A stretch of DNA of 64,000 bases, taken from NCBI RefSeq assembly GCF_017744135.1, contig NZ_JAGHQU010000002.1:1-64000 (forward strand). The letters are read 5' to 3'. The number at the start of each line of letters is the position of its first letter. The stretch's first letter is position 1. The notes below the pieces were generated by a model that saw only the letters and a program-made list of their open reading frames with translations, was not told the origin of the DNA and made no database searches. Positions 1 through 8,136 of the stretch are shown piece after piece. A program made the position numbers and the translations under genes. The stretch is from Endozoicomonas sp. G2_2. GTDB taxonomy: Bacteria; Pseudomonadota; Gammaproteobacteria; Nevskiales; Salinisphaeraceae.

Positions 1-109
1 GATAGAACAGATAATCGTCCGCCTCGAAAAAGCAGGCCTGACGATTGTTGCCACGCTGAATCACGTGTTGTGGCACATCAACGAGATTGAAGCGGGGCAG
101 GCGGGGCAT
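1..109 (-). CDS. REP-associated Y1 transposase, N-terminal part (runs off window)
   Basis: Read leftwards from the ATG at 109, this encodes the first 36 residues of a REP-associated tyrosine (Y1/HUH, IS200-like) transposase, starting MPRLPRFNLVDVPQHVIQRG, and it is still open at the window edge. Bases 1-170 are almost identical (one difference seen) to 586-755, so this is a second, very recent copy of the same gene start. The family nicks single-stranded DNA at REP-like hairpins; whether this copy is intact cannot be told from the window. Identification rests on the conserved N-terminus shared with the longer copy at 398-694. Confidence 0.6.
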   Translation of the reverse strand, partial: MPRLPRFNLVDVPQHVIQRGNNRQACFFEADDYLFY

Positions 110-887
110 GGTTATCGGGTTGTTTGTCTTGAGTTTTGATCCTAGCAGGAAATTGTGTCTGACCCCTTTTCTCTCGCTTTTCTCTTTTCTCTCGTCGACA
201 AGATTGACGCGTGGCAGGCGAGGCATTGGTACGTCCGGCGAGTGCTTGGCTATTGAGTAGCGATCCTAGCAAAAAACGTGTCTGACCCCTTTTATTGTCG
301 CATCAACGAGATTGAAGCGGGGCAGGCGGGGCATGGTTATCGGGTTGTTTGTTTTGAGTTTTGATCCTAGCAGGAAATTGTGTCTGACCCCTTTTCTCCA
401 GAGTGTGCCGGTCCGCTGATTTTTCCTATTGACGTATTGCACATACCGCCGACCGACTGACTGCATCATGCGTGAAACGGCATGGTCGCGACGTGGCGTG
501 GCGAGAATATGCACGTGGTTGGTCATCAGCACGTAGGCGTGAATATCGCACCCGGCGGATTTCGACGCCTCCTTCAAACATTCGAGATAGAACAGATAAT
601 CGTCCGCCTCGAAAAAGCAGGCCTGACGATTGTTGCCACGCTGAATCACGTGTTGTGGCACATCAACGAGATTGAAGCGGGGCAGGCGGGGCATGGTTAT
701 CGGGTTGTTTGTTTTGAGTTTTGATCCTAGCAGGAAATTGTGTCTGACCCCTTTTCTTCTCGTCGACAAGATTGAAGCGGGGCAGGCGAGGCATCGGCGG
801 GTCCGGCGAGTGCTTGAGGCTATTAAGCCGCAATCCTAGCAAAAACGTGTCTGACCCCTTTTCTCTAAAACGTGTCTGGCCCCTTTT
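76..887. repeat. Array of reiterated transposase 5' ends with GTGTCTGACCCCTTTT motif
   Basis: Three copies of a ~95-bp unit lie at 76-170, 301-395 and 661-755. Two copies of a diverged ~100-bp relative lie at about 192-293 and 759-862. Each unit, read on the minus strand, is an AAAAGGGGTCAGACAC motif, a ~45-60 bp spacer and the first ~11 codons of the Y1 transposase (MPRLPRFNLVD). The motif GTGTCTGACCCCTTTT is at 155-170, 278-293, 380-395, 740-755 and 847-862, with a one-base variant at 872-887. Short TC-rich stretches separate the units. The array looks like nested or repeated insertions of an element's left end; only one longer transposase body lies inside it. Confidence 0.8.
398..694 (-). 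pseudogene. REP-associated Y1 (HUH) transposase, 3'-truncated
   Basis: The reading frame starts at the ATG ending at 694 and keeps family sequence for 99 residues: the N-terminal MPRLPRFNLVD, the HUH metal/nicking motif NHVHILATP (residues 59-67), and YVQYVNRKNQRTGTLW (84-99), after which family members continue for tens of residues. Here the family sequence stops at GTLW, and the next bases are another copy of the element's own 5' end (GGGGTCAGACAC). The frame stays open through that repeat, giving a nonsense chimeric tail down to about 266. I read it as a transposase truncated by insertion of, or recombination with, its own left end. The helix that usually carries the nucleophilic tyrosine is present, but the C-terminal part is missing. 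Confidence 0.75.
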
Positions 888-923
888 CTTCGCAACTCTT
901 CCCACTAATCTGCGATGAACCAA

Positions 924-951
924 TAAAAAGCCCACCTCGGGAGGTGGGCTT
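924..951 (-). terminator. Rho-independent terminator of pilA
   Basis: AAGCCCACCTC pairs with GAGGTGGGCTT (stem about 928-938 with 941-951). On the minus strand it is followed by a U-rich run (complement of 924-929). It lies 37 bases past the pilA stop codon and is in the right orientation to end that transcript before the transposase repeats. Confidence 0.85.
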
Positions 952-987
952 GCTAGCTATTATATAATGCTTGCAGAAGGCAATTTT

Positions 988-1485
988 TTACAGCCCTGAC
1001 GTACAGCTCCCCGGGAGATATTTCGCTTCCGCGTCGCTTTTGCATTCCCACGTAATGGACCCTACCTCTGACGCAGTTGCTGAACTTAAGGCTGTGAACC
1101 CCGTCCCTGTGGTTACGCCCGGCGTAAGTTGAACTTTCTTGCCTTGGATAGCTGCACTCACGTCGCTGCCGGTACCACGAAGTGTTGCCGTAATAACACC
1201 ATCTGAGACAGCAACGTTATCAACGTAAGTGCCGCTAATTTGTGAAGACGGCGGGATTTGGCTGGCTGCAGAATCGGTACTGCTATCCGCCGAAGAAACC
1301 GAGCCTGTAGTGTTATAAATTTCTGCCACATCTGTTTTTACGCCGCTTGCAAGAGTCATTGCCTCAGACATCTGCGAGCGTGCGACATAATTCTGATACT
1401 GCGGGATAGCAATCGCCGCCAAGATGCCGATGATCGCGACGACGATCATCAGTTCGATGAGAGTAAAGCCTTGTTGCTTCTGCAT
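988..1485 (-). CDS. pilA: Type IV pilin major subunit
   Basis: A 165-residue type IVa pilin. The leader MQKQQG ends in the glycine cut by prepilin peptidase, and the mature protein begins [20 protein letters not shown] with the conserved Glu5. This is the hydrophobic helix that packs the pilus core and anchors unassembled pilin in the inner membrane. Cys148 and Cys161 near the C-terminus probably form the usual disulfide (D-region) loop. The ATG is preceded by a purine-rich GGGGGAA. The gene is monocistronic, between a sigma-54-type promoter and a strong terminator. Its base composition is visibly less GC-rich than the neighbouring housekeeping genes, and it abuts a transposase repeat patch, which fits the allele exchange known for pilin genes. 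The window also carries fimV and a FimX-like gene, both linked to type IV pili in other bacteria. Confidence 0.95.
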   Translation of the reverse strand: MQKQQGFTLIELMIVVAIIGILAAIAIPQYQNYVARSQMSEAMTLASGVKTDVAEIYNTTGSVSSADSSTDSAASQIPPSSQISGTYVDNVAVSDGVITATLRGTGSDVSAAIQGKKVQLTPGVTTGTGFTALSSATASEVGSITWECKSDAEAKYLPGSCTSGL

Positions 1486-1542
1486 TGGGTTCCCCCGATT
1501 GAGCGTGAATTAGGACGCCGAGTGGTGACGCACCAGTGTTAT

Positions 1543-1558
1543 AGCACGTGGCGTGCCA
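1543..1558 (-). promoter_or_regulatory. Sigma-54 (-24/-12) promoter of pilA
   Basis: On the minus strand the sequence TGGCACGCCACGTGCT fits the sigma-54 pattern TGGCACG-N4-TTGC(A/T), with the diagnostic GG-N10-GC spacing and one mismatch in the -12 element. It ends 57 bases upstream of the pilA start. Sigma-54 control of the major pilin through PilS/PilR is established in Pseudomonas and relatives, so motif and position agree. No PilSR genes are in the window. Confidence 0.75.
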
Positions 1559-1629
1559 TCTTATAAATTCTTATTGAACGCGGGTTTGCGGTCGAAGTGA
1601 CGCGAGTGGGCACATCCGAATGCGTCAGA

Positions 1630-1650
1630 AGGTGACGCGAAACGTCACCT
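1630..1650 (-). terminator. Hairpin at the infA 3' end, possible terminator
   Basis: AGGTGACG and CGTCACCT form a perfect 8-bp stem with a CGAAA loop, overlapping the last bases of infA. The following minus-strand sequence has only two U residues, so intrinsic termination would be weak; it may instead stabilise the 3' end. Confidence 0.45.
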
Positions 1651-1867
1651 AGCGGCCGCGGTAGGTGATTCGACCCTTGGTGAGGTCGTACGGGGTGATC
1701 TGCACGGTGACCGTGTCGCCCCGCAAGATACGGATATAGTGCTTGCGCATCTTGCCGGAGATGTGCGCGGTCACGATGTGGCCGTTCTCCAGCTTTACCC
1801 GAAAAGTGGTGTTCGGCAACGTCTCGACGACGGTGCCTTCCATCTCGATGTGGTCTTCTTTTGCCAT
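1649..1867 (-). CDS. infA: Translation initiation factor IF-1
   Basis: A 72-residue S1-like OB-fold protein, the exact length of bacterial IF-1. It carries family sequence such as [20 protein letters not shown] and [20 protein letters not shown]-1 binds the ribosomal A site of the 30S subunit and helps IF-2 and IF-3 select the initiator tRNA. A clear AGGAG lies just upstream of the ATG. The aat-infA neighbourhood matches Escherichia and Pseudomonas. The gap to aat is 93 bases, so the two may be cotranscribed leftwards. Confidence 0.97.
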   Translation of the reverse strand: MAKEDHIEMEGTVVETLPNTTFRVKLENGHIVTAHISGKMRKHYIRILRGDTVTVQITPYDLTKGRITYRGR

Positions 1868-1960
1868 TGACTCCTGATCTCGATTCGGCGGTTAACCCGC
1901 GGATTATCGGTGATATGCGGCACGGGTTCAATCGTGACCGGCACGTCGGGCGTGGCGCCG

Positions 1961-2701
1961 TCAAGCGCCGATATGTTCTCGAGAGGCCGGAACCGCGATA
2001 TCGAACTGCCACGGTGCCCTGATTGACGGGCGCTGGGCGGCCTCGTTGACGATCTTGAGAAACTTGCTGCGCGGTAGATCGACCGCGCCCATGCGGTACA
2101 GATGATCCGAGCCGACCTGGCCATCGAGAATGGGAAATCCCCAGGCGTGTAGCTGGCGGGTGAGCCAGACCAGCGCGATCTTGCTGGCGTCGCGCTCGCG
2201 GCTGAACATCGATTCGCCGAAGAACATCCGACCGAGCGCCACGCCGTAGAGGCCGCCGATCAGGTCTCCATGCCGCCACACCTCGATTGAATGCGCGTCG
2301 CCCAGGGCATGCAGCTTCGCATAGGCGGCGCGCATTTCCGGGCCGAGCCAGGTGCCGGGATTGCCCTTGCGCACGCCCGCGCAGGCGCCGATCACGCTGT
2401 TGAAGTCTTCGTCCAGGGTCACCGCGTAGTCCGTTTTCGCGATGGTGCGTTTCAAGCGCCGGGAGACGTGCACGCTGTCCGTGACAAAGACGGTGCGCGG
2501 CTCGGGACACCACCAGAGTATGGATTCGTCCGGGTTGTACCAGGGAAATATGCCGTGCGCATAGGCGCGGCGCAGCCGCTGCGGGGACAGATCGCCGCCC
2601 ATGGCCAGCAGGCCGTTGGGCTCGTCCAGTGCGAGCGAGGGATCGGGGAAAGCGCCGTTCGGCGTATTCGGGTCCAGCCAGTACACGCGCAGGCCACTCA
2701 C
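1961..2701 (-). CDS. aat: Leucyl/phenylalanyl-tRNA--protein transferase
   Basis: A 246-residue L/F-transferase. This cytosolic N-degron enzyme moves Leu or Phe from aminoacyl-tRNA to proteins with N-terminal Arg or Lys, marking them for ClpS/ClpAP. Conserved blocks are visible: MGGDLSPQRLRRAYAHGIFP (about 35-54), the WWCPEPR block that follows, and GESMFSRERDASKIALVWL in the C-terminal half. The length is slightly above the E. coli protein. Its ATG overlaps the stop of the upstream GNAT/FemAB-like gene by four bases (ATGA), implying translational coupling, and infA lies just downstream. Confidence 0.96.
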   Translation of the reverse strand: MSGLRVYWLDPNTPNGAFPDPSLALDEPNGLLAMGGDLSPQRLRRAYAHGIFPWYNPDESILWWCPEPRTVFVTDSVHVSRRLKRTIAKTDYAVTLDEDFNSVIGACAGVRKGNPGTWLGPEMRAAYAKLHALGDAHSIEVWRHGDLIGGLYGVALGRMFFGESMFSRERDASKIALVWLTRQLHAWGFPILDGQVGSDHLYRMGAVDLPRSKFLKIVNEAAQRPSIRAPWQFDIAVPASREHIGA

Positions 2702-3840
2702 GAGGCGCGCAACGCGTCGGTGGGGAAATTGGAGCGATCCCGTTGTTCGGCATGAAACGAGCGCATCATTTGGGCTTCACGCAGGCAGAAGTTGTCGACT
2801 GCCGACGACAGGCGCGGATCGGCGATGACGTGATAAGACCAGGTGGCGACTGGCTCGAAGCCGCGGCGGATCTTGTGCTCGCCCTGCGCGCCGGCGTCGA
2901 AGCAGGCGAGGCCGTGTTCGATGCAGTAGTCGATGCCCGCGTAGTAGCAAGTTTCGAAATGCAGGCTGTGATAATCGGTCTCGCAGCCCCAGTGACGGCC
3001 GTATAGCGTGTCGTCGCCCTGCATCATGAAAGCCATACCGACAGGCGTCGTGTGGTGGTAGGCGATGAAAAAGAGCACCTGATCGCCCATGCGCGCGCCG
3101 AGTTCGTCGAAAAACCGCCGGGTGAGATAGGGCGCCTGGCCGCGAATGGCGTAGGTGCGCCCGTAGAAGGCGTAAAGCGTTTCCCAGAGTTCTTCGTCGA
3201 TCTCGTCCGGCCGGCGCGCGATGACGGTGACGCCGGCGTCGCGCATGCGCTTGCGTTCGCGACGGATCTCCTTGCGCCGCTTGGAAGATAGCCGGGACAG
3301 AAAGTCGTCGAAGTCACGATAGCCGCGGTTGAACCAGCGGTACTGGCAGCCGCGCCGTGCGATCGCGCCGGCTTTGCCAATGGCCTCGCCCGTGGCGTTG
3401 TCGGGAAACAGCGTATGCAACGACGAGCGTTCGAGCGCTTCAGGCAACGCGGTGAGATGCGTGGCCATTTGCTCGCGCGCCGCATCGGTACGCGCGATGA
3501 TTCTCGGGCCCGCAACTGGCGTGAACGGAACCGCGTTCAGCAGTTTGGGGTAATAGTCGAGCCCCAGCTGCGCATAGGCGTTCGCCCAGGCGAAATCGAA
3601 TACGAACTCGCCGTAGGAATGGTCTTTTTCGTATAGCGGGGCTGCGGCGATCAACGCGCCGTCGTCATCTTCCAGAAGACAGTGGGCCGGATGCCAGCCG
3701 TTCGCGGCACATACGCTGTGACTGGCTTCGAGCGCGGCCAGAAAACCGTGCCGGATGAACGGCTGGCGTGTGTCGCACAGCGCGTTCCAGGCATGGGCCG
3801 GCACGTCGAGCATGGAATCGACTTGGACGAGTCGGGGCAT
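2698..3840 (-). CDS. GNAT/FemAB-like acyltransferase family protein (DUF482)
   Basis: A 380-residue protein of the GNAT-like 'peptidogalycan biosynthesis' group (DUF482, PF04339), which is related in fold to FemAB aminoacyl transferases. Supporting sequence includes LSSKRRKEIRRERKRM (about 185-200), GRTYAIRGQAPYLTRRFF, and the C-terminal GCETDYHSLHFETCYYAGID and QGEHKIRRGFEP. Substrate and physiological role are not established for the family. Genes of this type often sit beside aat or clpS. Here it overlaps aat by four bases, so it is plausibly co-translated with it. There is no signal peptide, so it is probably cytosolic. Confidence 0.8.
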   Translation of the reverse strand: MPRLVQVDSMLDVPAHAWNALCDTRQPFIRHGFLAALEASHSVCAANGWHPAHCLLEDDDGALIAAAPLYEKDHSYGEFVFDFAWANAYAQLGLDYYPKLLNAVPFTPVAGPRIIARTDAAREQMATHLTALPEALERSSLHTLFPDNATGEAIGKAGAIARRGCQYRWFNRGYRDFDDFLSRLSSKRRKEIRRERKRMRDAGVTVIARRPDEIDEELWETLYAFYGRTYAIRGQAPYLTRRFFDELGARMGDQVLFFIAYHHTTPVGMAFMMQGDDTLYGRHWGCETDYHSLHFETCYYAGIDYCIEHGLACFDAGAQGEHKIRRGFEPVATWSYHVIADPRLSSAVDNFCLREAQMMRSFHAEQRDRSNFPTDALRAS

Positions 3841-3892
3841 GAAGCAATCAGAGCGCAGGTGGCAGGCGAATGCAATGCGTGAAAATAGCCAT

Positions 3893-3939
3893 ACGAGACA
3901 AGCCGGCCACGGCGTATGCTCGTGGCCGTGGTCTCTCGT
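3893..3939 (-). terminator. Long hairpin downstream of the unknown small gene
   Basis: ACGAGAC...CGGCCACG pairs with CGTGGCCG...GTCTCTCGT, with small bulges and a ~9-base loop. It begins about 30 bases past the stop of the leftward gene at 3968-4303 and is followed on the minus strand by a short U-rich stretch. It probably ends that transcript. Confidence 0.55.
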
Positions 3940-3967
3940 TCTGTGACTATACGCAGGGGCGTTGCAT

Positions 3968-4303
3968 TCAGTTCAAGGCGTAGCGCTGGCCAATCGTGTC
4001 CCGCAACGCGTACTGCACGCAGGCATCGTGTTCGAAGGCGTCTAGCTTGTCCTGCTCGTTTTCTGCCGTGCCGGCTTCCTTTAGACGGCCGGCATCGTCA
4101 AAACTCACGATGGCACCCAGCGTCTTCACGTGAATTTCGCCGTTTTCATTGGCCTGTTCCTCGTAGGACACCTGAACATAACGAAGCCGCTTCTCGGCGT
4201 ATTGCGGCAGCTCGCGTTTGCCTTCCGCCACGGCCGATGCCTCGGCTTCGCTGAATTCCTCGATTGCGCCGTCCTGCGTGAGCAGGAAATGATGTACCGA
4301 CAT
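3968..4303 (-). CDS. Conserved-looking small acidic protein, unknown function
   Basis: A 111-residue protein beginning MSVHHFLLTQDGAIEEF, with the start chosen at the ATG ending at 4303 rather than a longer upstream version. It is acidic and Glu/Ala-rich, with no signal peptide or membrane segment. It has several short beta-like stretches (RLRYVQVSYEEQ, HVKTLGAIVSFDDAGRL) and a helical C-terminus. I do not recognise the family. Codon use matches the surrounding genes and the frame is clean, so it is probably real. It is transcribed divergently from ftsK and followed by a hairpin terminator, so it likely stands alone. Confidence 0.6.
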   Translation of the reverse strand: MSVHHFLLTQDGAIEEFSEAEASAVAEGKRELPQYAEKRLRYVQVSYEEQANENGEIHVKTLGAIVSFDDAGRLKEAGTAENEQDKLDAFEHDACVQYALRDTIGQRYALN

Positions 4304-4492
4304 TGCGTACCCCAACTGCGTGGTGTTGCGGTTATATCTGGTGCATAAACCGCGCCAATTCAAGATCGTGCACGCGCATCTTCAAGACGTTAATCCGCTC
4401 GGGCCCTTCGCGTCGGGTACAATTCGGCGCATGAGGGCAGTACGTATCGTCTCGGCATGTCGCCTGTGCAGTGCGGCAGTGAAGGGCTATTG

Positions 4493-6958
4493 ATGGCAAA
4501 GGCAGTCGCCAAGAAAGGCAAGGCTACGAAAGCCGGTCCCCAGGCGGGTTCCCGGGCCGGCAGCAAGGCGCGCGCGCAGGACAAGAACGCCGCGCCGCCC
4601 AGTCGCTATCGTCAGCGCCTCGGCCGGCTCATGCGCGAGGCGGTACTGTTCGCGGCAGCCGCGATCACGCTTTTTCTGCTGGCCGCGCTCGTGTCCTACA
4701 GCCCGCGCGATCCCGGCTGGTCCGGCCTTGGGGACGGCACCGCGATTCGCAATCTGTTTGGCGTGCCCGGCGCGTGGTTTGCGGATGTGCTGCTCAGCCT
4801 GTTTGGCTATCTCGGTTTCATCTTTCCCTGGCTCGTGCTCTACGGCGGCTGGCTCGTGTTTGCCAATAGTGGGCGACCGGCGGGTGATGCATTCTCGAAG
4901 AGCGTACGCGCCGCGGCTCTGCTGCTCTGGCTCATCTCGGGCTGCGGTCTGGCCTGGCTCGCGCTGGGGGACCAGACACAGGTCATGCCACAAGGTAGCG
5001 GCGGCATTCTTGGCGCTGCCAGTGCGGGTGCGTTGGCCAGTGTGATCAACAACATCGGCGCGGCCTGGCTGTTGATCACCGTATTCGTGATCACGCTGTC
5101 GGTGGGCCTTGGGTTTTCCTGGCTGGTGGTGACCGAGCGAACCGGCCATTTCGTGCTGTCGCTCGTCCACGGCGGTTTCACGGGGCTGATCGATCGCGTC
5201 CGCGCCTGGCAGGCGACCCGCGCCGAACGCCGGGCCGCCGCGCCGCCCAAACCGGCGCCGGTGAAAAAGGAAAAGAAACGCGTGGCGCCGAGTCTCGGCA
5301 ACGGCGAGAGCAGCCCGCCGGTGGCGCCGGCCAACGCCGAGCCGCCGGCGAAAACCGGTGTACGGGTCAAGAAACCGAAGAAGACCCTGAAGGCGAACCA
5401 GCTCGATCTGCCGATCGAGGAACAGGTCGATGTGCCCACCTACGACCCCGAGCGCGACAGCCCGATCCCGCCCACCGCATTGTTGGACCCGGCGCGCGAG
5501 AGCAAGCACGACCAGGACGAGGCCGTGCTGCAGCACATGTCGGAAATGCTCGAGCAGCACCTGGCCGATTTCAACGTCCAGGCCAAGGTGGTTGCCGTGG
5601 AGCCGGGGCCGGTCATTACGCGCTTCGAGCTGGATCCGGCGCCGGGCGTCAAGGTCAATCAGATCTCGAATCTCGCCAAGGATCTGGCACGGGCCATGTC
5701 GACCACCAGCGTGCGCGTGGTCGAGGTCATTCCCGGCAAGTCGGTCGTCGGTCTGGAAATTCCGAATGCGGACCGCGAAATCGTGGCGCTGCGCGAGATT
5801 CTGGATTCACCGCGCTATACGGGAAACCACTCGCCGCTCACGCTGGCGCTGGGCAAGGATATCGGCGGCAACCCGGTCACCGCGGACCTGGGCAAGATGC
5901 CGCATCTGCTGGTTGCAGGCACCACCGGGTCGGGCAAGTCCGTCGCGGTCAATTCCATGATTCTGTCGATCCTGCACAAGGCGACCGCCGAGCAGGTCCG
6001 ATTGATCATGATCGACCCGAAAATGCTCGAGCTGTCTGTCTATGAGGGCATCCCGCATCTGCTCGCGCCGGTTGTGACCGACATGAAGGACGCGGCCAAC
6101 GCGCTGCGCTGGTGCGTCGGCGAGATGGAACGGCGCTACAAGCTCATGGCGGCGCTGGGCGTGCGTAACGTGGCGGGCTACAACGTGAAGGTGCGCAAGG
6201 CGATCGAGGCCGGCACACCGATCGAGGATCCGATCCTCAAGAACGCCCAGTCGAACGACGACGCCGAGGCGGGCGAAGAGGTGCCCACGCTGGAGCCCAT
6301 GCCGGCGATCGTGATCGTCGTCGACGAGCTCGCCGACATGATGATGGTGGTCGGCAAGAAGGTCGAAGAACTCATCGCGCGTATTGCGCAGAAAGCACGT
6401 GCTGCCGGCCTGCACATGATCCTCGCGACGCAGCGCCCGTCGGTGGATGTGATCACCGGCCTGATCAAGGCCAATATTCCGACCCGTATCGGTTTCCAGG
6501 TGGCGTCCAAGATCGACTCGCGCACGATTCTCGACCAGCAGGGCGCCGAGAGCCTGCTCGGCCACGGCGACATGCTCTACCTGCCGCCCGGCACCGGCTT
6601 TTCCACCCGCGTGCACGGCGCATTCGTGGACGACCACGAGGTGCACAAGGTCGTCGAATACCTGAAGCAGGTCGGCGAGCCGGACTATATCGAGGAAATT
6701 CTCGACGGCGGCGGCAGCGACGCCGAGGGCGGTGGCGACGACGGTGAGGATATCGAAGCCGACCCGCTCTACGATCAGGCAGTCGCGATCGTTCTCAAGA
6801 CCCGCAAGGCGTCGATTTCCTATGTCCAGCGCCGTTTGCGCGTGGGTTACAACCGCGCCGCGCGGCTGATCGAGCAGATGGAGAACGCTGGCATCGTCGG
6901 TCCGCTGGAAGGCAGCGGCGGACGCGACGTGCTGGCCCCGGCGCCGCCCGAGGATTGA
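4493..6958 (+). CDS. ftsK: DNA translocase FtsK
   Basis: An 821-residue FtsK with a short linker, closer to the SpoIIIE-type length than to E. coli. The ATG at 4493 is preferred over the one at 4457 because it follows GAAGGG and starts with the basic [11 protein letters not shown]. Residues about 45-220 contain the four-helix membrane anchor. A charged, Pro/Ala-rich linker follows to about 300. The motor has Walker A GTTGSGKS near 476-483 and Walker [14 protein letters not shown] near 604-616. The C-terminal gamma winged helix (about 757-803, [20 protein letters not shown]) reads KOPS sites. FtsK sits at the division septum, pumps chromosome termini and activates XerCD at dif. The order ftsK-lolA-rarA-serS is conserved in gammaproteobacteria. 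Confidence 0.97.
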   Translation: MAKAVAKKGKATKAGPQAGSRAGSKARAQDKNAAPPSRYRQRLGRLMREAVLFAAAAITLFLLAALVSYSPRDPGWSGLGDGTAIRNLFGVPGAWFADVLLSLFGYLGFIFPWLVLYGGWLVFANSGRPAGDAFSKSVRAAALLLWLISGCGLAWLALGDQTQVMPQGSGGILGAASAGALASVINNIGAAWLLITVFVITLSVGLGFSWLVVTERTGHFVLSLVHGGFTGLIDRVRAWQATRAERRAAAPPKPAPVKKEKKRVAPSLGNGESSPPVAPANAEPPAKTGVRVKKPKKTLKANQLDLPIEEQVDVPTYDPERDSPIPPTALLDPARESKHDQDEAVLQHMSEMLEQHLADFNVQAKVVAVEPGPVITRFELDPAPGVKVNQISNLAKDLARAMSTTSVRVVEVIPGKSVVGLEIPNADREIVALREILDSPRYTGNHSPLTLALGKDIGGNPVTADLGKMPHLLVAGTTGSGKSVAVNSMILSILHKATAEQVRLIMIDPKMLELSVYEGIPHLLAPVVTDMKDAANALRWCVGEMERRYKLMAALGVRNVAGYNVKVRKAIEAGTPIEDPILKNAQSNDDAEAGEEVPTLEPMPAIVIVVDELADMMMVVGKKVEELIARIAQKARAAGLHMILATQRPSVDVITGLIKANIPTRIGFQVASKIDSRTILDQQGAESLLGHGDMLYLPPGTGFSTRVHGAFVDDHEVHKVVEYLKQVGEPDYIEEILDGGGSDAEGGGDDGEDIEADPLYDQAVAIVLKTRKASISYVQRRLRVGYNRAARLIEQMENAGIVGPLEGSGGRDVLAPAPPED

Positions 6959-7087
6959 ACTCGCGCCGGCAGCCGGCCTCCAACGGCTATCGATTGCCGG
7001 CGCGACAGTTCAGGGATGATTCATCGCCGGCGCTTAGCATCAGCGTCGTTTCATATCGACCGTTTTGGAATCCGAGGAGAGCGCTTC

Positions 7088-7735
7088 ATGCCGCTGCGCC
7101 GTATCTTTGCCGCCTTCGTTCTGTCTTGCGTCGCCATGGGTGCGCAGGCCGACGGCGTGGGCGATCTGGAAAGCTTCTATAACAATGTCGACAGTCTGTC
7201 CGCCGAATTCGAACAGGTGCAGCAGGACGACCAGGGCAATCGTCTGCAGGAGGCGTCCGGCACCTTCGATTTGTCCCGGCCGGACAGCTTCCGCTGGGAA
7301 TACACCGCGCCGTACAAGCAGGTCATCGTGAGTGACGGTGAGGTGTTTCGTTTCTACGATGTCGATCTCGCCCAGGTCACGATCCGCAGCATCGATGCCA
7401 CGCTGCGCGCCACGCCCGCGCTGCTGCTCACCGGCGGCGCGGCGCTGGAAGACGCCTTCAACATCGCCTCGGCAGGCCAGCGGGACGGCATGAGCTGGGT
7501 CAGGCTGACGCCCCGCGCGGACGATACCGACTTTCAGGAGGTGCGCCTGGGGCTGAAGGACCAGGTACCGAGCGTCATGGAGCTTGACGACAACCTCGGC
7601 CAGACCACGCGGATTCGTTTTACCGACGTCGAGCTCAATCCGTCGCTGGAGGATGCGCGCTTCACGCTCGACATTCCGGATGACGTCGAAGTCGTGGACG
7701 GCCGGGGCATGAACGAAGGCGGCGGCAGGCAATGA
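7088..7735 (+). CDS. lolA: Outer-membrane lipoprotein carrier protein LolA
   Basis: A 215-residue periplasmic chaperone that takes lipoproteins from LolCDE and hands them to LolB at the outer membrane. The chosen ATG follows CGAGGAGAGCGCTTC and opens a standard signal peptide (MPLRRIFAAFVLSCVAMGAQ, cleaved after AQA); a longer version from 7016 would bury it. Family sequence includes the early SLSAEFEQV, then RPDSFRWEYTAPYKQVIVSD and DLAQVTIRSI. Its stop overlaps the next start by four bases (ATGA), coupling it to the VanZ-like gene. It lies between ftsK and rarA as usual. Confidence 0.95.
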   Translation: MPLRRIFAAFVLSCVAMGAQADGVGDLESFYNNVDSLSAEFEQVQQDDQGNRLQEASGTFDLSRPDSFRWEYTAPYKQVIVSDGEVFRFYDVDLAQVTIRSIDATLRATPALLLTGGAALEDAFNIASAGQRDGMSWVRLTPRADDTDFQEVRLGLKDQVPSVMELDDNLGQTTRIRFTDVELNPSLEDARFTLDIPDDVEVVDGRGMNEGGGRQ

Positions 7736-8136
7736 ACCGCCGCGAGCGCGGCTACAAGATGTTTCGGGTCTGGATGACGCTCGGCTTTGTCGGCTGCGCG
7801 ATTCTGTTCTACGCGTGTCTCATGCCGAGCCCGCCGACCCTGCAGGTCAGCAATTTCGACAAGATCGAGCATTTCGCGGCCTTCGGCATACTGGGCGCCT
7901 GGTTCGCTGCGGTACTCGCGCCGCGCTATCTGCTGGTCTTTGTCGGGCTCGCGGTGTTCGGGGTGGTGATCGAGCTGGTCCAGGCGGCGACGACCTATCG
8001 CAGCGGTGACCCCTGGGATTTCCTCGCAGACGGTATTGGCCTGGTCGCGGGCATACTGTTCGCGCGGATCGGCGGGATGGACTGGCTGCGTTATATTGAT
8101 CGGCGTGTCGCAGCAGCAAGAAATCGCCCTGAGTAA
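7732..8136 (+). CDS. VanZ-like family membrane protein
   Basis: A 134-residue protein with about four transmembrane helices. It has the VanZ-family signature: the PSPP motif after the first helix (CLMPSPP), DKIEHFAAFGILGAWF, and the acidic E-to-D pattern VIELVQAATTYRSGDPWDFLADGIG. VanZ relatives are inner-membrane proteins; one confers low-level teicoplanin resistance, but most have no known role. It is translationally coupled to lolA (ATGA), and rarA starts inside its 3' end. The context does not point to antibiotic resistance. Confidence 0.85.
   Translation: MNRRERGYKMFRVWMTLGFVGCAILFYACLMPSPPTLQVSNFDKIEHFAAFGILGAWFAAVLAPRYLLVFVGLAVFGVVIELVQAATTYRSGDPWDFLADGIGLVAGILFARIGGMDWLRYIDRRVAAARNRPE

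Noticed and set aside
266-397. Continuation of the transposase frame to 266
   Set aside because: The extra residues encode the repeat unit read through in frame (GVRHNFLLGSKLKT...), not transposase family sequence.
1-900. CRISPR array
   Set aside because: The repeats are ~95-100 bp, irregularly spaced and contain coding starts of a transposase; there are no short regular repeats with unique spacers.
1539-2753. A 404-codon minus-strand frame over infA and aat
   Set aside because: It is out of frame with both recognised genes and Arg/Pro-rich; a shadow of aat.
7732-8136. Glycopeptide resistance gene (vanZ)
   Set aside because: It is only a VanZ-family membrane protein in a Gram-negative housekeeping cluster with no other van genes.
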